Shown: in pieces, positions 13,701-26,779 of the stretch
Position numbering within the stretch: the first letter of the stretch is position 1
How the letters are laid out: each line of letters opens with the position of its first letter
Source: Mycteria americana
Taxonomy: Eukaryota > Chordata > Aves > Ciconiiformes > Ciconiidae
Assembly (NCBI RefSeq): GCF_035582795.1
Contig: NC_134367.1
Span: 110,408,062-110,472,061 of the forward strand
Direction of reading: 5' to 3'
DNA: 64,000 nt
Notes under the pieces: model-generated
The model's input: the letters and a program-made list of their open reading frames with translations, nothing else
The model's database searches: none
Told to the model about the DNA's origin: nothing
Program-made: the position numbers and the translations under genes

Positions 13701-14969
13701 ATGCAGTCTGTGATGAGTTTCCTTAATCCATTGTAGAATATAGGTAACTGGGGAAGAACATTAGTTGAAATGTCAATGGAAAGTGTCAGAAATGTTCGCT
13801 ATGGACCGTATGCTGTTCTCTGTACTGGTATCTTGCTCTCCCTACGTGCACTGAGCCCTAGCTCAATGGCTTATCTAGCTATTCAAGGTATTTAATTAAT
13901 ACCTCAGATATAGTACCAATGCTCATTGTTCTGCATACTGATAGAGCAGAGCCAAGGGAGCAAACATGCCTTATCAAAGCATGTTGTGCTGCTCTGAGGG
14001 GGGACTTTCATCCTGACAAAAGAGCTCAGGGCTGGAGCTGCTCTGAAGCTGCTTATGCACGTAATGGGAGCCTGCTGCCAGCACAGAGTGGGGAAAGAGG
14101 TTACAGTAAAAAGCCAGTGTGGAAAATGGTGTGCCTGACGCACCACAGGTGTGTGGCAATGGGATGGAAAATGAGAGCAAACACATGAACTCTTTCTCTT
14201 CAGGGGTACTGCAGTGGCATGCACTGATATATTTGTTCACGCAGGTCACAGCTGGCCCATCGCAGTTCTTGGAAAGCAGAATTTGGGGAGGACAGTTTTC
14301 TCCATCAGGCATTTAGCCATTTGTATATCTGAACCCAGGCTGAGCCCTGATGCCGTGCTGCTCAGGATGACTGCCCCAGGGAGGGCACCCCTGGGCTCTG
14401 TGCCTCAAGTTCTCCACTTGCTCTCTAGACCTTCACCACATGGTCTTTGCTTCTCTTTTGGCTCGGATGGGCTTGAGTCTTTTCTGTGTCCTGGGCACTA
14501 GAGCACCCACCAGAGCCATACTGCAAAAGAACAAATACTCTTTACTTCCAAGTCTGTACTGGTATTAAAAGTTCATCCGGGTGAATCCCTAAACTTTTTG
14601 TATACAACATCTTGTTGCTTTTTTCTTCCTCCCTTGACTGCAGCCCTCACCAGCAAAACTGTCTCGATTACTCGAGGAGCCCACTTCTGTCTGGAGCTTT
14701 TCTCCATGGCTTTGCCACCCTTCCTGTGCCTTTCAAATAAGGGGTCATATTCTCCTTTGGTTTGAGCTGAAGCAACACCGCTGAACAGTGTTGCACAGGT
14801 ATAGCCTCAAGAATAAGCTGAGCTGCTTTCTTTATGGGCGGTGTTCTGTTTTTTACTTACTATCAGATGAGCAAGCTCAGAGGCATCTGGCTACAAAGTC
14901 ATCAGGATGAGAAAACATGACTGTACGCAGGCTGGTAATGTTTTTTGGTTGGTTTGTTTCTGTGTTGTG

Positions 14970-14991
14970 GTTTGTTTTTTTTTTTTTTTTA
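14970..14991. repeat. Poly-T tract
   Basis: A T-run just after GT-rich text (gtttgtttctgtgttgtggt). No flanking element was recognised. Confidence 0.85.
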
Positions 14992-17900
14992 AACTGCCCA
15001 ACCCTGTGATGTTGGCAAGTGCTGATGTTGTTACGAAAGCTGTGAGATGACTCTTCTCAGGGCAAAGATCGTTCATAGAGAGAGACTGAATGGGTCTCTA
15101 GTGAGGGGGGCTACAGAACACGGGCTGCTTTTCTCACAGAAAGCTCGAGCAGCAGATGAATGCGGGGCAATGACAGAAGCTGCACTCCACCTTGTGCTGT
15201 GGTTCACTTTCTACTGAGAAGGAGATGCTGTGGGATGGGAGTGAGTTTAGGCTCAGTGTACGCGAGAGGAACTGTGGAGCTGTTATCAAGAAACTGTTAT
15301 CAAGAGTAATGGATGGTAACTCCTGGTTACAGAATTTATCCAAATGTTACAAACACTTTTTTTAGGCACTCTGTGTATTCCAGGGAAACACGGCATGATC
15401 TAGGGAGCCTCATGCCCGTGCTTACTGGGGCTGCAAGGAGAGCTGCCTGCTGCCCTGTCCCAGAGGCAGAAAGACCTGTCCCTGTCTTACCTAACACGGT
15501 ACCTGAGATGAACATGCTTTTTTCAGACATTACCAGCAGGTTTCTGTCTCTTGGCGTGTTCTCCATCCTCTTGCAAGACAGTCTTGCTTTTTAAACTGCT
15601 AGGTACCTTGCAGTTATGTATTTTTGTGTATTATTGCTTCAGACGAGGTCAGTTCTGTTGGATCAAGAGAAGATGAAGCCAGAGTCATCAAAAACAGCTG
15701 CTTGCTGTTTTTTTAGCTTTTAAATTTCCAGGAATTTGCTGATGGGAGTGTTAGTCTGAGAAATTAATTCAGTTTCTCCTTCTTTCTCGTTATTTGTATT
15801 TCACGGAACTAATATATTCGAACAATGACCAACACTGTCAGCATACAATACACTTACTGCGTGCTGGAGAAGCTCTGCAGGGCTTCTTACAGGACAAAGC
15901 TAGAATATTATGTCTGTGACTTCCAGCCACCTCATGGTCTTAATTTCACTGTGACAGTATTAGGGTCTGCCATAATTAGCTTCAGATCCCTCTTTTCCCC
16001 TTGCACTGATTTGGATACGCCATTTTCAGGTTTTGAGTATACGCTGAAGAACATGGAATACTGGAGCAGTTATCTGGGTTGTCTCAAATTGCAGCCTGTA
16101 CTATCTCTAGGCATTGGATGTCTTGTGGGAGCAAGGAGGAAAAGTGGACAGCAAGTTGCCTATCTGACTGGAATACCGGCAGTGCATCCTTGTTGGCACC
16201 TTACAAATGCCGAGATGTCAAGGAAGAAGAAGGTGCGCTGTGCGAGATGTGCCACTAGTCAGTAAAAACAGAGGTGAGGACTACGAACTGCAAATGTTTC
16301 TAGTAAACTGCCTGTGAATGATCTGCAGGCCAAGGACTCCTCATTAGAGTATGGCAGGAATGTTTCTGAAAAACAAACAAATGTGAAACTGTTGCAATCT
16401 GTTCACACCAAGACAAAAACAAAACAAAAAAGTGTGAAATAATCTATCTCGTGCCTACAGGGCTTCAACAAGGGCTGGACGCAGAAATGTCAAACAAGGC
16501 CTAATACGCTGATGAAAACAAGAACTTCGTTTTGATGCGCCCTCCACAAAGGTCTGGCTTTAAAGGATTCCCTGCAATTTCATGGAACCCAATACCCGTT
16601 TATGGAGAGGTGGATGAGGGACACCGTGGTGAGAAGGGCAACAGTGCTCCTTCACTTACTTAGTGCACTTACTTACCTTACTAGCAAAGTTCGGTAAAGC
16701 AAAACGGCAGTGCTATGACCAGATGAACGGGTGTCCATGTCACTTGCAAGGATAATGTTGTGACAGCTCTGTTTAAAAAATGCTTCGATGTTACTCACGA
16801 TGATGGGATGGGATCATTCTCATGGAGAGTTTCAGTGCTAGCTGCTGTGGGGCCAAACTGGGCTTTCAGTTTTGTAGAGGTCCAGTACATTCAAAATGCT
16901 TTCATGTTCTGTTCCTCGTTCAAGTGAAAAACAAAGTCCGAAATTTCCTGGGAAACCACATTCTGAAAAATAATGTCAGACTGAATGTAGTGAGCTATCG
17001 CAATAACACTTGGTATCTTTTTTTACATTGCCTTGTCAAACTTTTTGGATAATACAGAGAGGTTCCTCAAGTGATGGGTTTTTCATAAGCAAAAAATGAG
17101 GCTATTCCAAAATCAAAATGGAGCCTAGTGGCATTATTAAAATGTGTTGTGTCTTTCTTATGGTGAAAATTCATTGCTAGTGGCTTTCATGTTTGACAGA
17201 TTGGCATTTTTCTGAAGGAAAAATATTCCACTGGGAAATTCTAGTGCTAATATGGGTGTCGGTAGCAGGCTGCCTGGTTTTTTTAATTCTTTTTATTTTT
17301 ATTCTTGAAGAATTCCCACTGTAGTCTGAAGTTGGTGGATATTTCTTCTGAAAATAGGGCTCTAGAGAGATATATTTTTCACACCAAATCCCCCCTCCCT
17401 CAAGTGGCAGTAGGATCTAGCTGTGTGGATTCATTATGTACTGTTAAGCAGCTGCCACATTTCACTCCAGCAGCAGTTGTACTTCATTTACGAGCAAACT
17501 GATTCATATGTGAATATGGCAAAGAGCTGCAGCTCGTGGTGAATTTGCACTAAGGGGCAGCTCGTGGGTGCGGACTGGGTAAAAACAGATGTTGAAGTAG
17601 ACTTTGCTATTTGCCTGATAGTTTATACAGCCATAAAAGTTTGTGTTTCAGAAGGGCAAGTCCTGCCAGAAATATGAGTGCATAAACACAGAGCAAAGGA
17701 CACTGTCTATGAATAATATTATTCATAGCCTCCCCGCATCTTGTCTAAGAGAAGCAAATAAATTGCATCACTTGACCTATATACAAAATTATGGATGAGG
17801 AAATGAAACGGATTGATAGTGTTCTTCCATTAGTCCCGTAATGCAAAAGCAGTGGGACACCCAATCACTGCAGCAAATGTGCAGGTGAGGGAAGGGAGAT

Positions 17901-18833
17901 TCCTCCTTTACACAAAACGTGGTTGTGTTCATTACACTGGAAAAATTCCCAGCCTGTTTCTTTTATTTACCATGGCGTAAATTAGGAGTATTTCTGCTCA
18001 AAAGAGTGTGATCTTCACAAGGGTAAAAGCAGCGGAAGTAAGAAATGAAGACATATGTCTGAAATGTCGCAAAAGATAGCAGTCTTAATACTTCAGCACA
18101 TAAGATCTGTGGGTGGAGTAAGGAGACTTGCCTTTCTTAGTGCCAAAGCTTCCACCAGTACTTGGGCAAAGCTATGCTGTTCTCTTCCCCACCCTACCCC
18201 CCCCAGAAGATGATACAAAACTTGCTGCTTCAGAGAGGCTGCTGGCTACGCAGAACAGCAGTCTGCCCTCAGGAAAGCTGGACAAAGGTGGGAGAAGATA
18301 AATATATTTAGTTTAAAATCTTTCTCAAAAGAAGCCCCAGTTTTGTGCGTTTTTTGTGTATTTTTATTCCGGGGCAGAGAGGAATAAAGGTTCATTAACT
18401 CCCAAAATACATGAAATTCAGTCGTGCCAGCTGAGACCTTGCAAGCCACGCTAACTTCATAGAACACGTGGGTTCAACGGCACTTCTTGGTGTTTGCCCT
18501 TTGGTCCTGTGCCCGCTGGACCAGAGGAAGGAACACGCAGCAGCTGTTGGTCCTAAGCATAGAGGCCCTCCTTTATTTGTGCTTTTAACAGCCCTGAGGT
18601 CGTAGCTGAGAGTGTAGAAGCAGTTTTGAGTTTCCAGTGATCCCTCAGCATCTCTTGCTCATGAGTGGATTAAGCTGCACAGCTACCCTGAGGTGGATTA
18701 ATGTCCCTGCTCTGCAAAAGCAAACCTTAAGTCAGGGCAATGCTGCATCTGCCACAATCTCACAGGGTGCCACTAGCAGAAAACAGCCCTGCCCTCTCAA
18801 TGCACAGCCCTGTGCTTTTCACTCAAATGCCTC

Positions 18834-18864
18834 TTTTTTTTTTTTTTCTTTTTTTTTTTCTTGC
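18834..18864. repeat. Poly-T tract
   Basis: About 30 bp of T with two C interruptions, followed by ttgcag. It could be read as a poly-A tail of a minus-strand retroposon or as a splice acceptor tract, but neither a recognisable element nor a convincing exon adjoins it. Confidence 0.85.
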
Positions 18865-20139
18865 AGGATTCCACAAACGCTTAGGAGAGCAAACAATCCA
18901 AAGGCTTATTACTGTGCATAAAGCCCTCTGCCTTCTAGGTTTCCTTCTTTGGAGCCACTGTGAAAATGGACACATCAATACAGCCTTCTGCAGAAAAACT
19001 GACAATCTCAAAATGGTGTCATGCTGCAATAACTGAAATCTCCTGCCAGGTTGGTGATGGTGCTTTCTAATCAACTTTGCAATGAATATTTCTTAAATCA
19101 TGTTAATCCACCATTTAAGCAGAGATATCAGTTCCAGACAATGAATCACCATACCTGGAGGGGAATATACCTGCCGTTTCCCCAGAGAGGAGGCGATTAA
19201 CAGCACGCGTGCTGTCAGATGAGCTAGCAGCACTGGCATTTATCACCCCAGAGCTCCTTTCCTGCAATGAAGGAAATCTTTGCTCCCTGCTTCTGGTGCA
19301 ATCAGCTTTTATTTATGTAGCGGTTGTGGAAAATGGCTCTTAAAGGAAAACTGCACCTGTTTTTGCTCTCTGGGGCAGGTTTTGCTCTAATTTACACGAA
19401 TGCATTTCCTATTAGAGTTCGCTAAATCTTGAGTTCTCATGCAGAAATGAGAGCCCTAAAACGTGAGTAGGCAGGATGCAGTGCACAGCTTTTAAAGATC
19501 CAGTTCTGGAGACCCACAGAACTAAATTAAACATTGATGAAGAAGCTGAACTGTCTTATTCATGAGCACTTTTATGTTCTCATCTCCCCAAGCTCCTAGG
19601 GACCAGCTGCTATGGGAACTGCTAACATCCCACCTCAAAGAGACTGCAGTCCAAGTAGAAAGTCTTGGTCTGAAGAAATTTCTGAGCCCAGATGATTCTG
19701 TTCCTTTGGGTAAGGAAAGAACTACGCATAGGTAAGTTTTTCTGTTAATCCCCAAGCTAAACTTCATGAACGTTCACTGCAGAATAACTTTTCTTTTGAT
19801 GGATAAGCTTGATAGCTTGAAAAAGAGAGGATAATTTACTGGACAAAGTACCTAAGCCGCTGCGTACACGCAGCCATAACCTGAGCTGGTTTTCCAATTG
19901 CTAGCTTGAGTATTGGCAGCAGTGGTGCCTTAGCACAGTGCTTAAAGAGCACTAACCGTGCAGGTCTCCAGGTGACCTTTGCAGGCACTGTGGGCTTCTG
20001 TGCTGCCACTGCTGTGTCCCACTCGCGTGTGGCCCAGCCAGCCTGGATGCTGCCGCATGAGCTGCAGCTCCAGAAACGGTGAAGCACAGAGATAGTTCTC
20101 CGAGAAGGGGCCTCAGGAGGTCTTTGAGTCCCACTCTGT

Positions 20140-20667
20140 TGTCTCACAAACGGAGTTCGTTACCCAGTGTGCAACACCCAATATCACACACAGAGCCGAG
20201 ATACCAGTTTATTCCAAGGTTTGCTCAAGACTGGGTGCTAGGTGGTAACTCCACAAAGCTAGCACACCTATCGTTCGAAGAGGTACAATATTTATACAGT
20301 TTAGTTATACATATGCATAAGTGATTATGTAAAACAGTTTCTTATTGGTCTACATTTCCTTACCTTACTCTTAAAGCTACAGTACTACTTTAATGTTCTA
20401 TGCATGCTCAGAGGTTGAGGGGTCTCTACTTGGGCTGGGGTCTCCGGCTCAAGGGGTGTGATTCTTAATACTATAATGAGGATAGTTTGCATAGCGGTGC
20501 TTCTTGTTCACTTCTACTAATGAGGTCAGATTGTTGTAACGTCTTACTCGGCTCACATATTTCTTCAGGATGTGTTTCACTCCCAAGGACAATAATTCTT
20601 GATTAGACGTCCCCCTTATCAGCTTTACATATGCCTCAGCCTTCCACCAGCTCTAGTGTCCTTCTCA
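20140..20667 (-). mobile_element. Probable solo LTR of an endogenous retrovirus, inverted
   Basis: Read on the minus strand this block has a TATA-box-like tataaata (20296-20289) and, about 80 bp further on, an aataaa polyadenylation signal (20213-20208). That is the spacing expected for U3-R of an LTR. It would open with TG near 20667 and close with CA near 20140. No gag, pol or env text, primer-binding site or second LTR was seen nearby, so a solo LTR is the likeliest form. The assignment rests on signal layout and resemblance to bird LTR sequence from memory; borders and target-site duplication were not confirmed. Confidence 0.5.
20208..20296 (-). promoter_or_regulatory. LTR-type core promoter and polyadenylation signal
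   Basis: Minus-strand tataaata at 20296-20289 followed by aataaa at 20213-20208. If active, transcription would start near 20262 and proceed leftwards, away from the calpain gene. This is inference from motifs only. Confidence 0.35.
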
Positions 20668-20727
20668 CATCTGAATCTTCCCACGTAGCTGTATAACACT
20701 GAATTTTAATTGACTACATTTAATTGA

Positions 20728-21405
20728 CGACAACTCCAGCTCAAAGCAGGGTTGACTTCCAAGTTAGGTGATGTTGCTCATGGCCTCGTCCAGCTGAATA
20801 TCTCCAAGGGTGGAGATGCTCCAGTCTCTCCAGGCATCTGTTCCTGGGATGAACCACCCTAAAGAATTTTTTTTCTCTCCAACCATGTGTAATTTGCCTT
20901 GCTGCTGCTTGTGCCTACTGCCTCTGCCTGTCTGCTGTGCACCTTCGAGAAGAGTCTGCCTCCACCTTCTCTGTAAGTGCCTTTTATTTAGTGGGAGACT
21001 GCAGTTAAGTCTCTTTAGGTCTTTGCAATTAGGTTCTCGGCCTATTCTCACACGTGTTCTCCAGCCCCCTGACCATCCTGGTGGGTTTCTGCTGGACTTG
21101 CTGCACTTTCAGTGTCCCTCTTACACTGGACAGCTCGAAACTGGTCATAGTATTGCAGATATGGTCTCAAAAGCGCTGCACAAAAGGAAAGGATCCCCTG
21201 CCTTGACCCGCTGGCTACGTTGCAGCTCATGCAGCCCAGGATGCTGTCGGTTTGCTTTATTGCAAGGGCACGTTGTTGGCTCTTGTTCAGCTTGCTGTCA
21301 GCTGGGACACCAAGGGCCTTTTCTTCAAAAACATGTTTACAGTCTGTAGGAATACACTTAAGATTGCTGCCATGGAACGTGTCCCTGAGAATGTGCTGCA
21401 CCCGT
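20728..21405 (-). mobile_element. Degenerate CR1 LINE fragment, inverted
   Basis: On the minus strand 21048-21401 reads with gaps as CR1 RT (ADSKLNKSQQRALAIKQTDS, then LGCMSCNVASGSR, then LRPYLQYYDQFRAVQCKRD). The minus strand then reaches a CR1-like 3' end at about 20810-20730 (ggagatattcagctggac, then taacttggaagtcaaccctg). Frames are broken in several places and the YADD box is not present. It is older than the copy at 6.6 kb, judging by the many differences from the CR1 text I know. Outer borders are approximate. Confidence 0.8.
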
Positions 21406-24305
21406 TCCCTTGGATTTTGGGCCTCTCTAGGCTATCTCAGTTTGGCCTCCCAAAAATGAAATAACCTCCTCCTTCCCATACTTTCGGTAGATACTCTTTA
21501 ATTCTTTGGCTTTGGGCTTTAGGGTAACGGAGGCCATCCCCCTAGGTCTCCTAAATATATGGATAACTCTTACTTCCTCAGGCAGTCCTGGAGGAAATGA
21601 ACTACCCAAGTGAGTGAACTGATGTGGAATTTAAGAGCCCTGTGTAAATGCTAACAGGTGTTGACCTAAAAGTATCTGGTGCTTTTACTGCTGCAGAAAG
21701 AATGACACACAGCTCTGATAACTTGTCTCGTGGCAAGTCCTGCCAGGCTGTGCCTGAACCCAGGATGATTGCTGCATTTCCTGGTGATGTGAGGAGGAAA
21801 ACAGATAACGTGAAAGTGTGGGAGGTGTAAACAAATTCTGTTTTCTTATAAGAATAACTGCCACTGAAGCCGCAGTTAGCCACAGGGAAACTATCAACCG
21901 ACATAGGTCGATGGACAATTCATTGTGGATGGCTAATAGAAGTGTATGTCTCCACGGCATGGTATCTGTATGAAACTATTATGCCTGAGTCAGATTGCTT
22001 GCTTTTGGCTTTGAACTTGACTTCAACTTGGTTACGTTTGCTTAAGGCGTGGCGAAAGCTGCCCTATAAAGGAGAATGGGGATAGTGCCAGCCTGTCTGT
22101 TGCTCTGTTGGTGTTTGCTGGAGGGTTACACTGGAGGCACTGCAGGTAAAGCATCACTTTGCTGTTTTACTTAGTAGAAGATGAAGCAGGTGAAATACAA
22201 GTAATAGTGCTGGAAAAGCACCACAGACACATTGAGAGGGATTTGTCTTGGGGAGACAGAATAAATTAGAGTCCCCATCCTTAATGTTACCTGGAGGGAA
22301 TGAAAAGATGAATTTGCTATCCTCAGAAAGAGCCTTACAGTAAAACGGTAAGTTGTCAGAAGTAATTGGATCAAGTGGGAGTGGAGATCCTAAGAGGACG
22401 AGGACTCTATAGTTACTGCATGCTGCTGTTAAATGAGGTAGAAAAAAGGTATCTGGAACTGTCCTATGCTATGTATGCAAAATGAGGAGAAAATTGACTT
22501 AATAAATAGCCAGAAGGGAGTACTTCACAAACTGTTTGGAGCAGAAGGTCGTGCAAGACGCCACCGTGGAAGTAATCTCCTGGAGGGCTGCCAAAGTGCC
22601 TGGCTTTGGTTTTGATTTTCTGACATACTCAAGGCTTCCATACATTGTATGTACAAGGAGCTGTTGTCCGTCTGGGGTTTGGGATGCCCAAGTTCAGGTC
22701 CCTGCTCTGCCTCTGCAGTTTGCTGTCACTGTGGGCAAGCTGCTGAAAAGCAGCACTCGCTCATTTGTTTTTTCTCTGAATGCAAGGAGAGCTAATAAAC
22801 TCATGCTTTCCTTCATTATAAGACAATTCTGGAAATGACTCCCCAAAGTTTTTATAATGTTCCAAATATATGAATGACAGGGCCTTAGAGGGAATGAGTG
22901 CTCGCATTACTGTAGCATGTATTGAATATTATGGGTGAGATGAAATGTACATTGTTAGTTTGGAGTGTTTGAGAGGGAACAGGGAAGAAGGGCTGCTGGC
23001 TTTTTGGCTTTTCTGGTATTCTTTGTAGTGTTTGAGAAAATTCAGCTGCTCTTCCTAAAGTACAGAAACCCAGCTGAGCCAACGTGTAATGGAAATGTTT
23101 TGAGAAAATCAGTGGAGAGGAGAAGGTGGATAGTTCAGCTATGAAGTAAGACACATGTTTCTAATTGCCTATTTCCACTTTCTACTTAGTGAAAAATATC
23201 AGAAGCCATTGAAGGAAATTATGTCTGTACTCTGACATAAATCTTTATGCAAAGTGTAATTAGCTGTCAGTAGCATTTGCCACCATTGAGTACCTGATTA
23301 TTAGAGTTGCTTGACATCTTACGTGAATGAGTGCTGGAGGGAGACGAGACCCTTTGCTGCTGGCTTGTAAGCTGTTCAATGCAGAAAATGGTGGGTGCTT
23401 AGGGTTCCCAGGTTAGTTTCTGTGGGGGTCGCCAAACTTTTTGCTCTAATATCCTCAGAGACTCCCCTTTCCTCCCCATCCCTTCCAGCTGTCACACCCG
23501 ATCTCTTTTTCTCCTTCTCTCTGTAGCTTTTCCACTGCTCCCCTTCCCTCCCTCACCCTTTGTCATTGGGCCCTCCCTCTGAGACAGACAGCAAGAAGAA
23601 GGATCTCTCTCTGCCAAGAAGGAAGAGGGACCAAAAAAGAGCAGTAGATGCAAAGTTGGGTGTGATTCTTTTCTCCATTTCAGATAAGTAAATGTGTTGG
23701 AAGAGATCCCAGGACTAAGTAAATGTATGTTTAACCCCTTCTGAATAATAATTTCCATCCTTAGTTGGGTCAGTCTCTTGTTTCTCTCCAGTGTTTCACA
23801 ATATGTCTGAAGCAGCTTTTGTGAGTGTTTGAAATCCCTCCCTCTCTCCCCACGTCTTGCGGCAGGGAGCAGTCCAAGGGCAGCACCTCTGAGAGCCATT
23901 GCATTATAACTTTGTCCCTTTAAAGTCTTTCTGCCTCCGAGTTCAGTAGCGGTAAGAAGCTCCCCAAACAGGCAGGCGATATTCTGCTTTAGAAGCTGTT
24001 GCGATCTTTGCTGTTGCGGGTGTACCCGTGAGAGCCGACCTGTGGCCAGGGCTCAGGATGCTGCTCCAAAAGAGGGGGCCGGCAGAGCGTGCTGGTGCGG
24101 GCAGGACAGTGCCAGCCAGGTGCCTGTCACCCCGTGGGCTGCCTGCGTAGTGGCATGGACGGCTGTAGAGCTCATGTATCCATGCATGTGTGCCCCCAGA
24201 CACAATGCTGATGAAGTTATTCCTGCAAGGGAACAGTAGTTAAGTGTATTATTTTCTTCACTCTGGTTGCTAATTTATTCCCGATATGTTAAACAACGTA
24301 ATTAA

Positions 24306-24323
24306 ACACACACGCGCGCGCGC
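24306..24323. repeat. (AC)n(GC)n dinucleotide repeat
   Basis: Alternating purine-pyrimidine run acacacac followed by gcgcgcgc, 18 bp. It lies about 2.4 kb upstream of the calpain coding start. Confidence 0.95.
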
Positions 24324-26749
24324 TAAAAACTCTTGTTCTCTGTCAGAAGAGAGGGAACGTGTGTCAGACCCAGCCTTCAAGCTCTGTTAGTTTTAATTTG
24401 AGTTCTGGAATTAGTAATCAGTTTTGCTGGAATACTGTTGCAAGAAATAGATCTTAGCATGCATGGGGCCTGGGCAGAGTTTCAAATGAGTATTTGTTAA
24501 GAAGAAGCCATTCCCTTGTCGTGTTATGGTACATTACATGAGATTTATTTCCATTGTATTAAAAAATGCAAGCCCAAGGGGAATGTTCTCTCTTCTTGTT
24601 GGCCAAGGGTGATTTCTGAATTCCATCTGATTTTTTTGTGGGGCTTTTAATTAAAACAAGGAGATGCAAAACTCCTTATTTTTCTAGGCTGTTGTTACAA
24701 TGCCAGGAGGCCAAGTGACTTGAAGCACCGAGAAAGGTGATGACACTAAGTAGAAGTGTGTATGTGGGAGCGGGCTGTATCACATCTTCAATGTGGCTAG
24801 TCTGTGTTTTTCACATGTGTGAATAATTCACAATAAAAATCTGAGGCTTTGCTCTTACTGGAGCCACCTGCTCTCTTTGTACTGTACCAGGAACATATCA
24901 GATCTACAGATAAGGTGGTCTGGTAGGAAAAGAGCCCTTTCATCTACTTAGGAAAAAAAAAAAGTGATGGCATCTGGTGGCTTGAAACTGAAACTAAGTG
25001 ACTTCAGGCTAGAAATTAGCACAGAGAAGTTAATTAACTGTAGGAGTGGCTTGCCCAGGGCATGTGGTGGATTTTCCAGTGCTAATTTCTGAGAAGGTAC
25101 ATCTTAAGTGGAAGCCGGGAGCTAGGGGCAGGAATCGCTGGATCAAGTGCAGTGGCATCTGTCATGCAAGAAGCCAGAGGAGATGATCACAGTGATCCTT
25201 CTTGACCTTAAAAGTCCACTAACGCAGGGCTTCACCAGGGGCTTCTCTTTTCATAAGGAGAGGGACAAAAGGGGAATTATAGGTCAGGACAGTTAAAGCT
25301 TTGTTTTTGTGAGGGCAAGTGCAAATGAAGGGTGAAAGCTGGCATGGATCTCAAGTTATATTTTGACCTAGCAACATGTAATTTTGCATGACGGGAGGTG
25401 CTGGAGGAACCAGGAGGCAGGGCAGGCTGAACAGCCTTCCTGCTACTTCTCTGAACTCCACAACAGAGCTTTATAGCTGAAGGAAAATCCCCAAGGGATG
25501 GTGCACACGTGTGCATCTCTCTGTACGTCCACGAGACTCTGGAGAGTGCATCTGAAAGCCCCTACTCTGGTCAGACAGAACAAATTGCCTTTTAAAGCTC
25601 TGGTGCCACTGCCTGTCCAAACATGTGAGTTTTCCACCTTCCTGTGCCCTTCTCCTACTCGTGTCCCAAAAGCCCTCCCACCCCACCGTCCAGCATCTCC
25701 ATGGACGATGCACTGCCTCCCTTTGCCACAAAAGTAGATCTTTGGTGGCAAGAGTCCTGCTGTGCTCTTTGATGACTGTAAAGGGGACAGAGTCCACAAC
25801 AGGAGATTTTATCTCCTGCATCCTTCCCTAGCTGTGCCAGCAGATGTATTAGCAGGTCTGTCCGTTCTAGGGTTTCACTGTGTGTGTGAAATGCTCACTT
25901 TTCCTAAGTGAATTGCCCCTTTCCTTTAGACACGTTAACGAAGAGGGGTTCGAACATGCTCCAGACTGGAATAGCTACAGATGCCCCGCAATGACTGCCC
26001 AGTTTACATATGAATCTACAATTCAGATCTGTTTAATCACTGGCCTCCAAATGAACTACTGAGTCCAAAAATCCTGGACTTTGGTGCACGCTCATGTGAG
26101 CGAGTAGTGCAGGGGCATACAAGATTGGATGTTGCAGCTTGGCCCCATCTCCGCACTGCAGCTTTAGGGAGTCTGGTGGAGCGTCTGTGTAAGCTGGTAG
26201 GAATGCACCCCCTGATCTGTCTGGGGTCTTTGGAGCAGATCCCAAGGGAAGGCAAGTCTCTGCCATCTTTAGGTCTCCCAGGGAGTGACTGTCAAGCGCT
26301 CGCTTGTGGAAATGAAATTAATAACTTGAACAATGCCCTGGGCACAGGTGTGATCCATGGCCAGAAGAGTCCTGGCTACCTCTGAGCAGCCTCCCTGCCC
26401 ACACCACCTCCCTCCTCCCTTACGTCTGCAGCTCCCGCTCCATCCCCTGCGCTCGCTTACGTTGCAGACGTACCTCAATGCTAACACAGCTGCTCGCTAA
26501 CAGCTTTGCTCTCTGTCCTCAGGGAAGACTCAAAATTGAATTTGTAGCAGTGACAGCACTGGTTTAAGATAAACCAGTTGGGATTTGACGACTGCTCTTT
26601 CCCCAGGCATTTCCAGCTAATAAGGATTTTGTCACTGTGTCTGCCCTCAGCTTTGCAAGCTGCTGCTCCACAGTCCTCTGGGGGGGGAGGTTTTTGCTTT
26701 CCCACACACTCCTAAGGCACCACTTCGGATTGGGAAACTAATGGCAGTC

Positions 26750-26767
26750 CATGTCTCTCCTTCACAG
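26750..26767 (+). promoter_or_regulatory. CAPN13: Splice acceptor before first coding exon
   Basis: Pyrimidine-rich tgtctctccttcacag directly precedes the ATG-bearing exon. It suggests that the true transcription start and a 5' non-coding exon lie upstream. I could not place that exon or a promoter; no TATA box or clear CpG island stands out in 24-26.7 kb. Confidence 0.45.
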
Positions 26768-26779
26768 CAAAGGGGCACA

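Larger units (their letters stand above)
7761..20139. other. Region with no recognised gene
   Basis: About 12.4 kb with no exon I can assign. The longest open frame (15825-16265, 146 codons) has no recognisable domain and no codon signature. In mammals GALNT14 lies beyond CAPN13 in this direction, so its 3' end could be expected here in a bird, but I saw no lectin-domain or glycosyltransferase text. Stretches at 8230-8350, 11940-12140 and 19060-19290 look like ordered AT-rich homeobox-type sequence and may be conserved non-coding elements; this needs alignment. Confidence 0.55.
21406..26767. other. Upstream flank of the calpain gene
   Basis: No coding exon was recognised. A pyrimidine-rich stretch lies at 23455-23590 and a dinucleotide repeat at 24306-24323. 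The calpain promoter and any 5' non-coding exon should be in or beyond this stretch, but neither could be placed. Confidence 0.5.

Noticed and set aside
15825..16265. 146-codon open frame on the + strand
   Set aside because: No recognisable domain, composition like translated non-coding DNA, and no supporting splice or promoter context.
18865..19036. Exon-like open stretch after a strong polypyrimidine tract and cag
   Set aside because: The peptide is unrecognised, there is no clear donor, and the T-run explains the acceptor look.
1..26700. Expected neighbour GALNT14 exons
   Set aside because: No glycosyltransferase or ricin-type lectin text was seen; synteny alone is not enough to place a gene.
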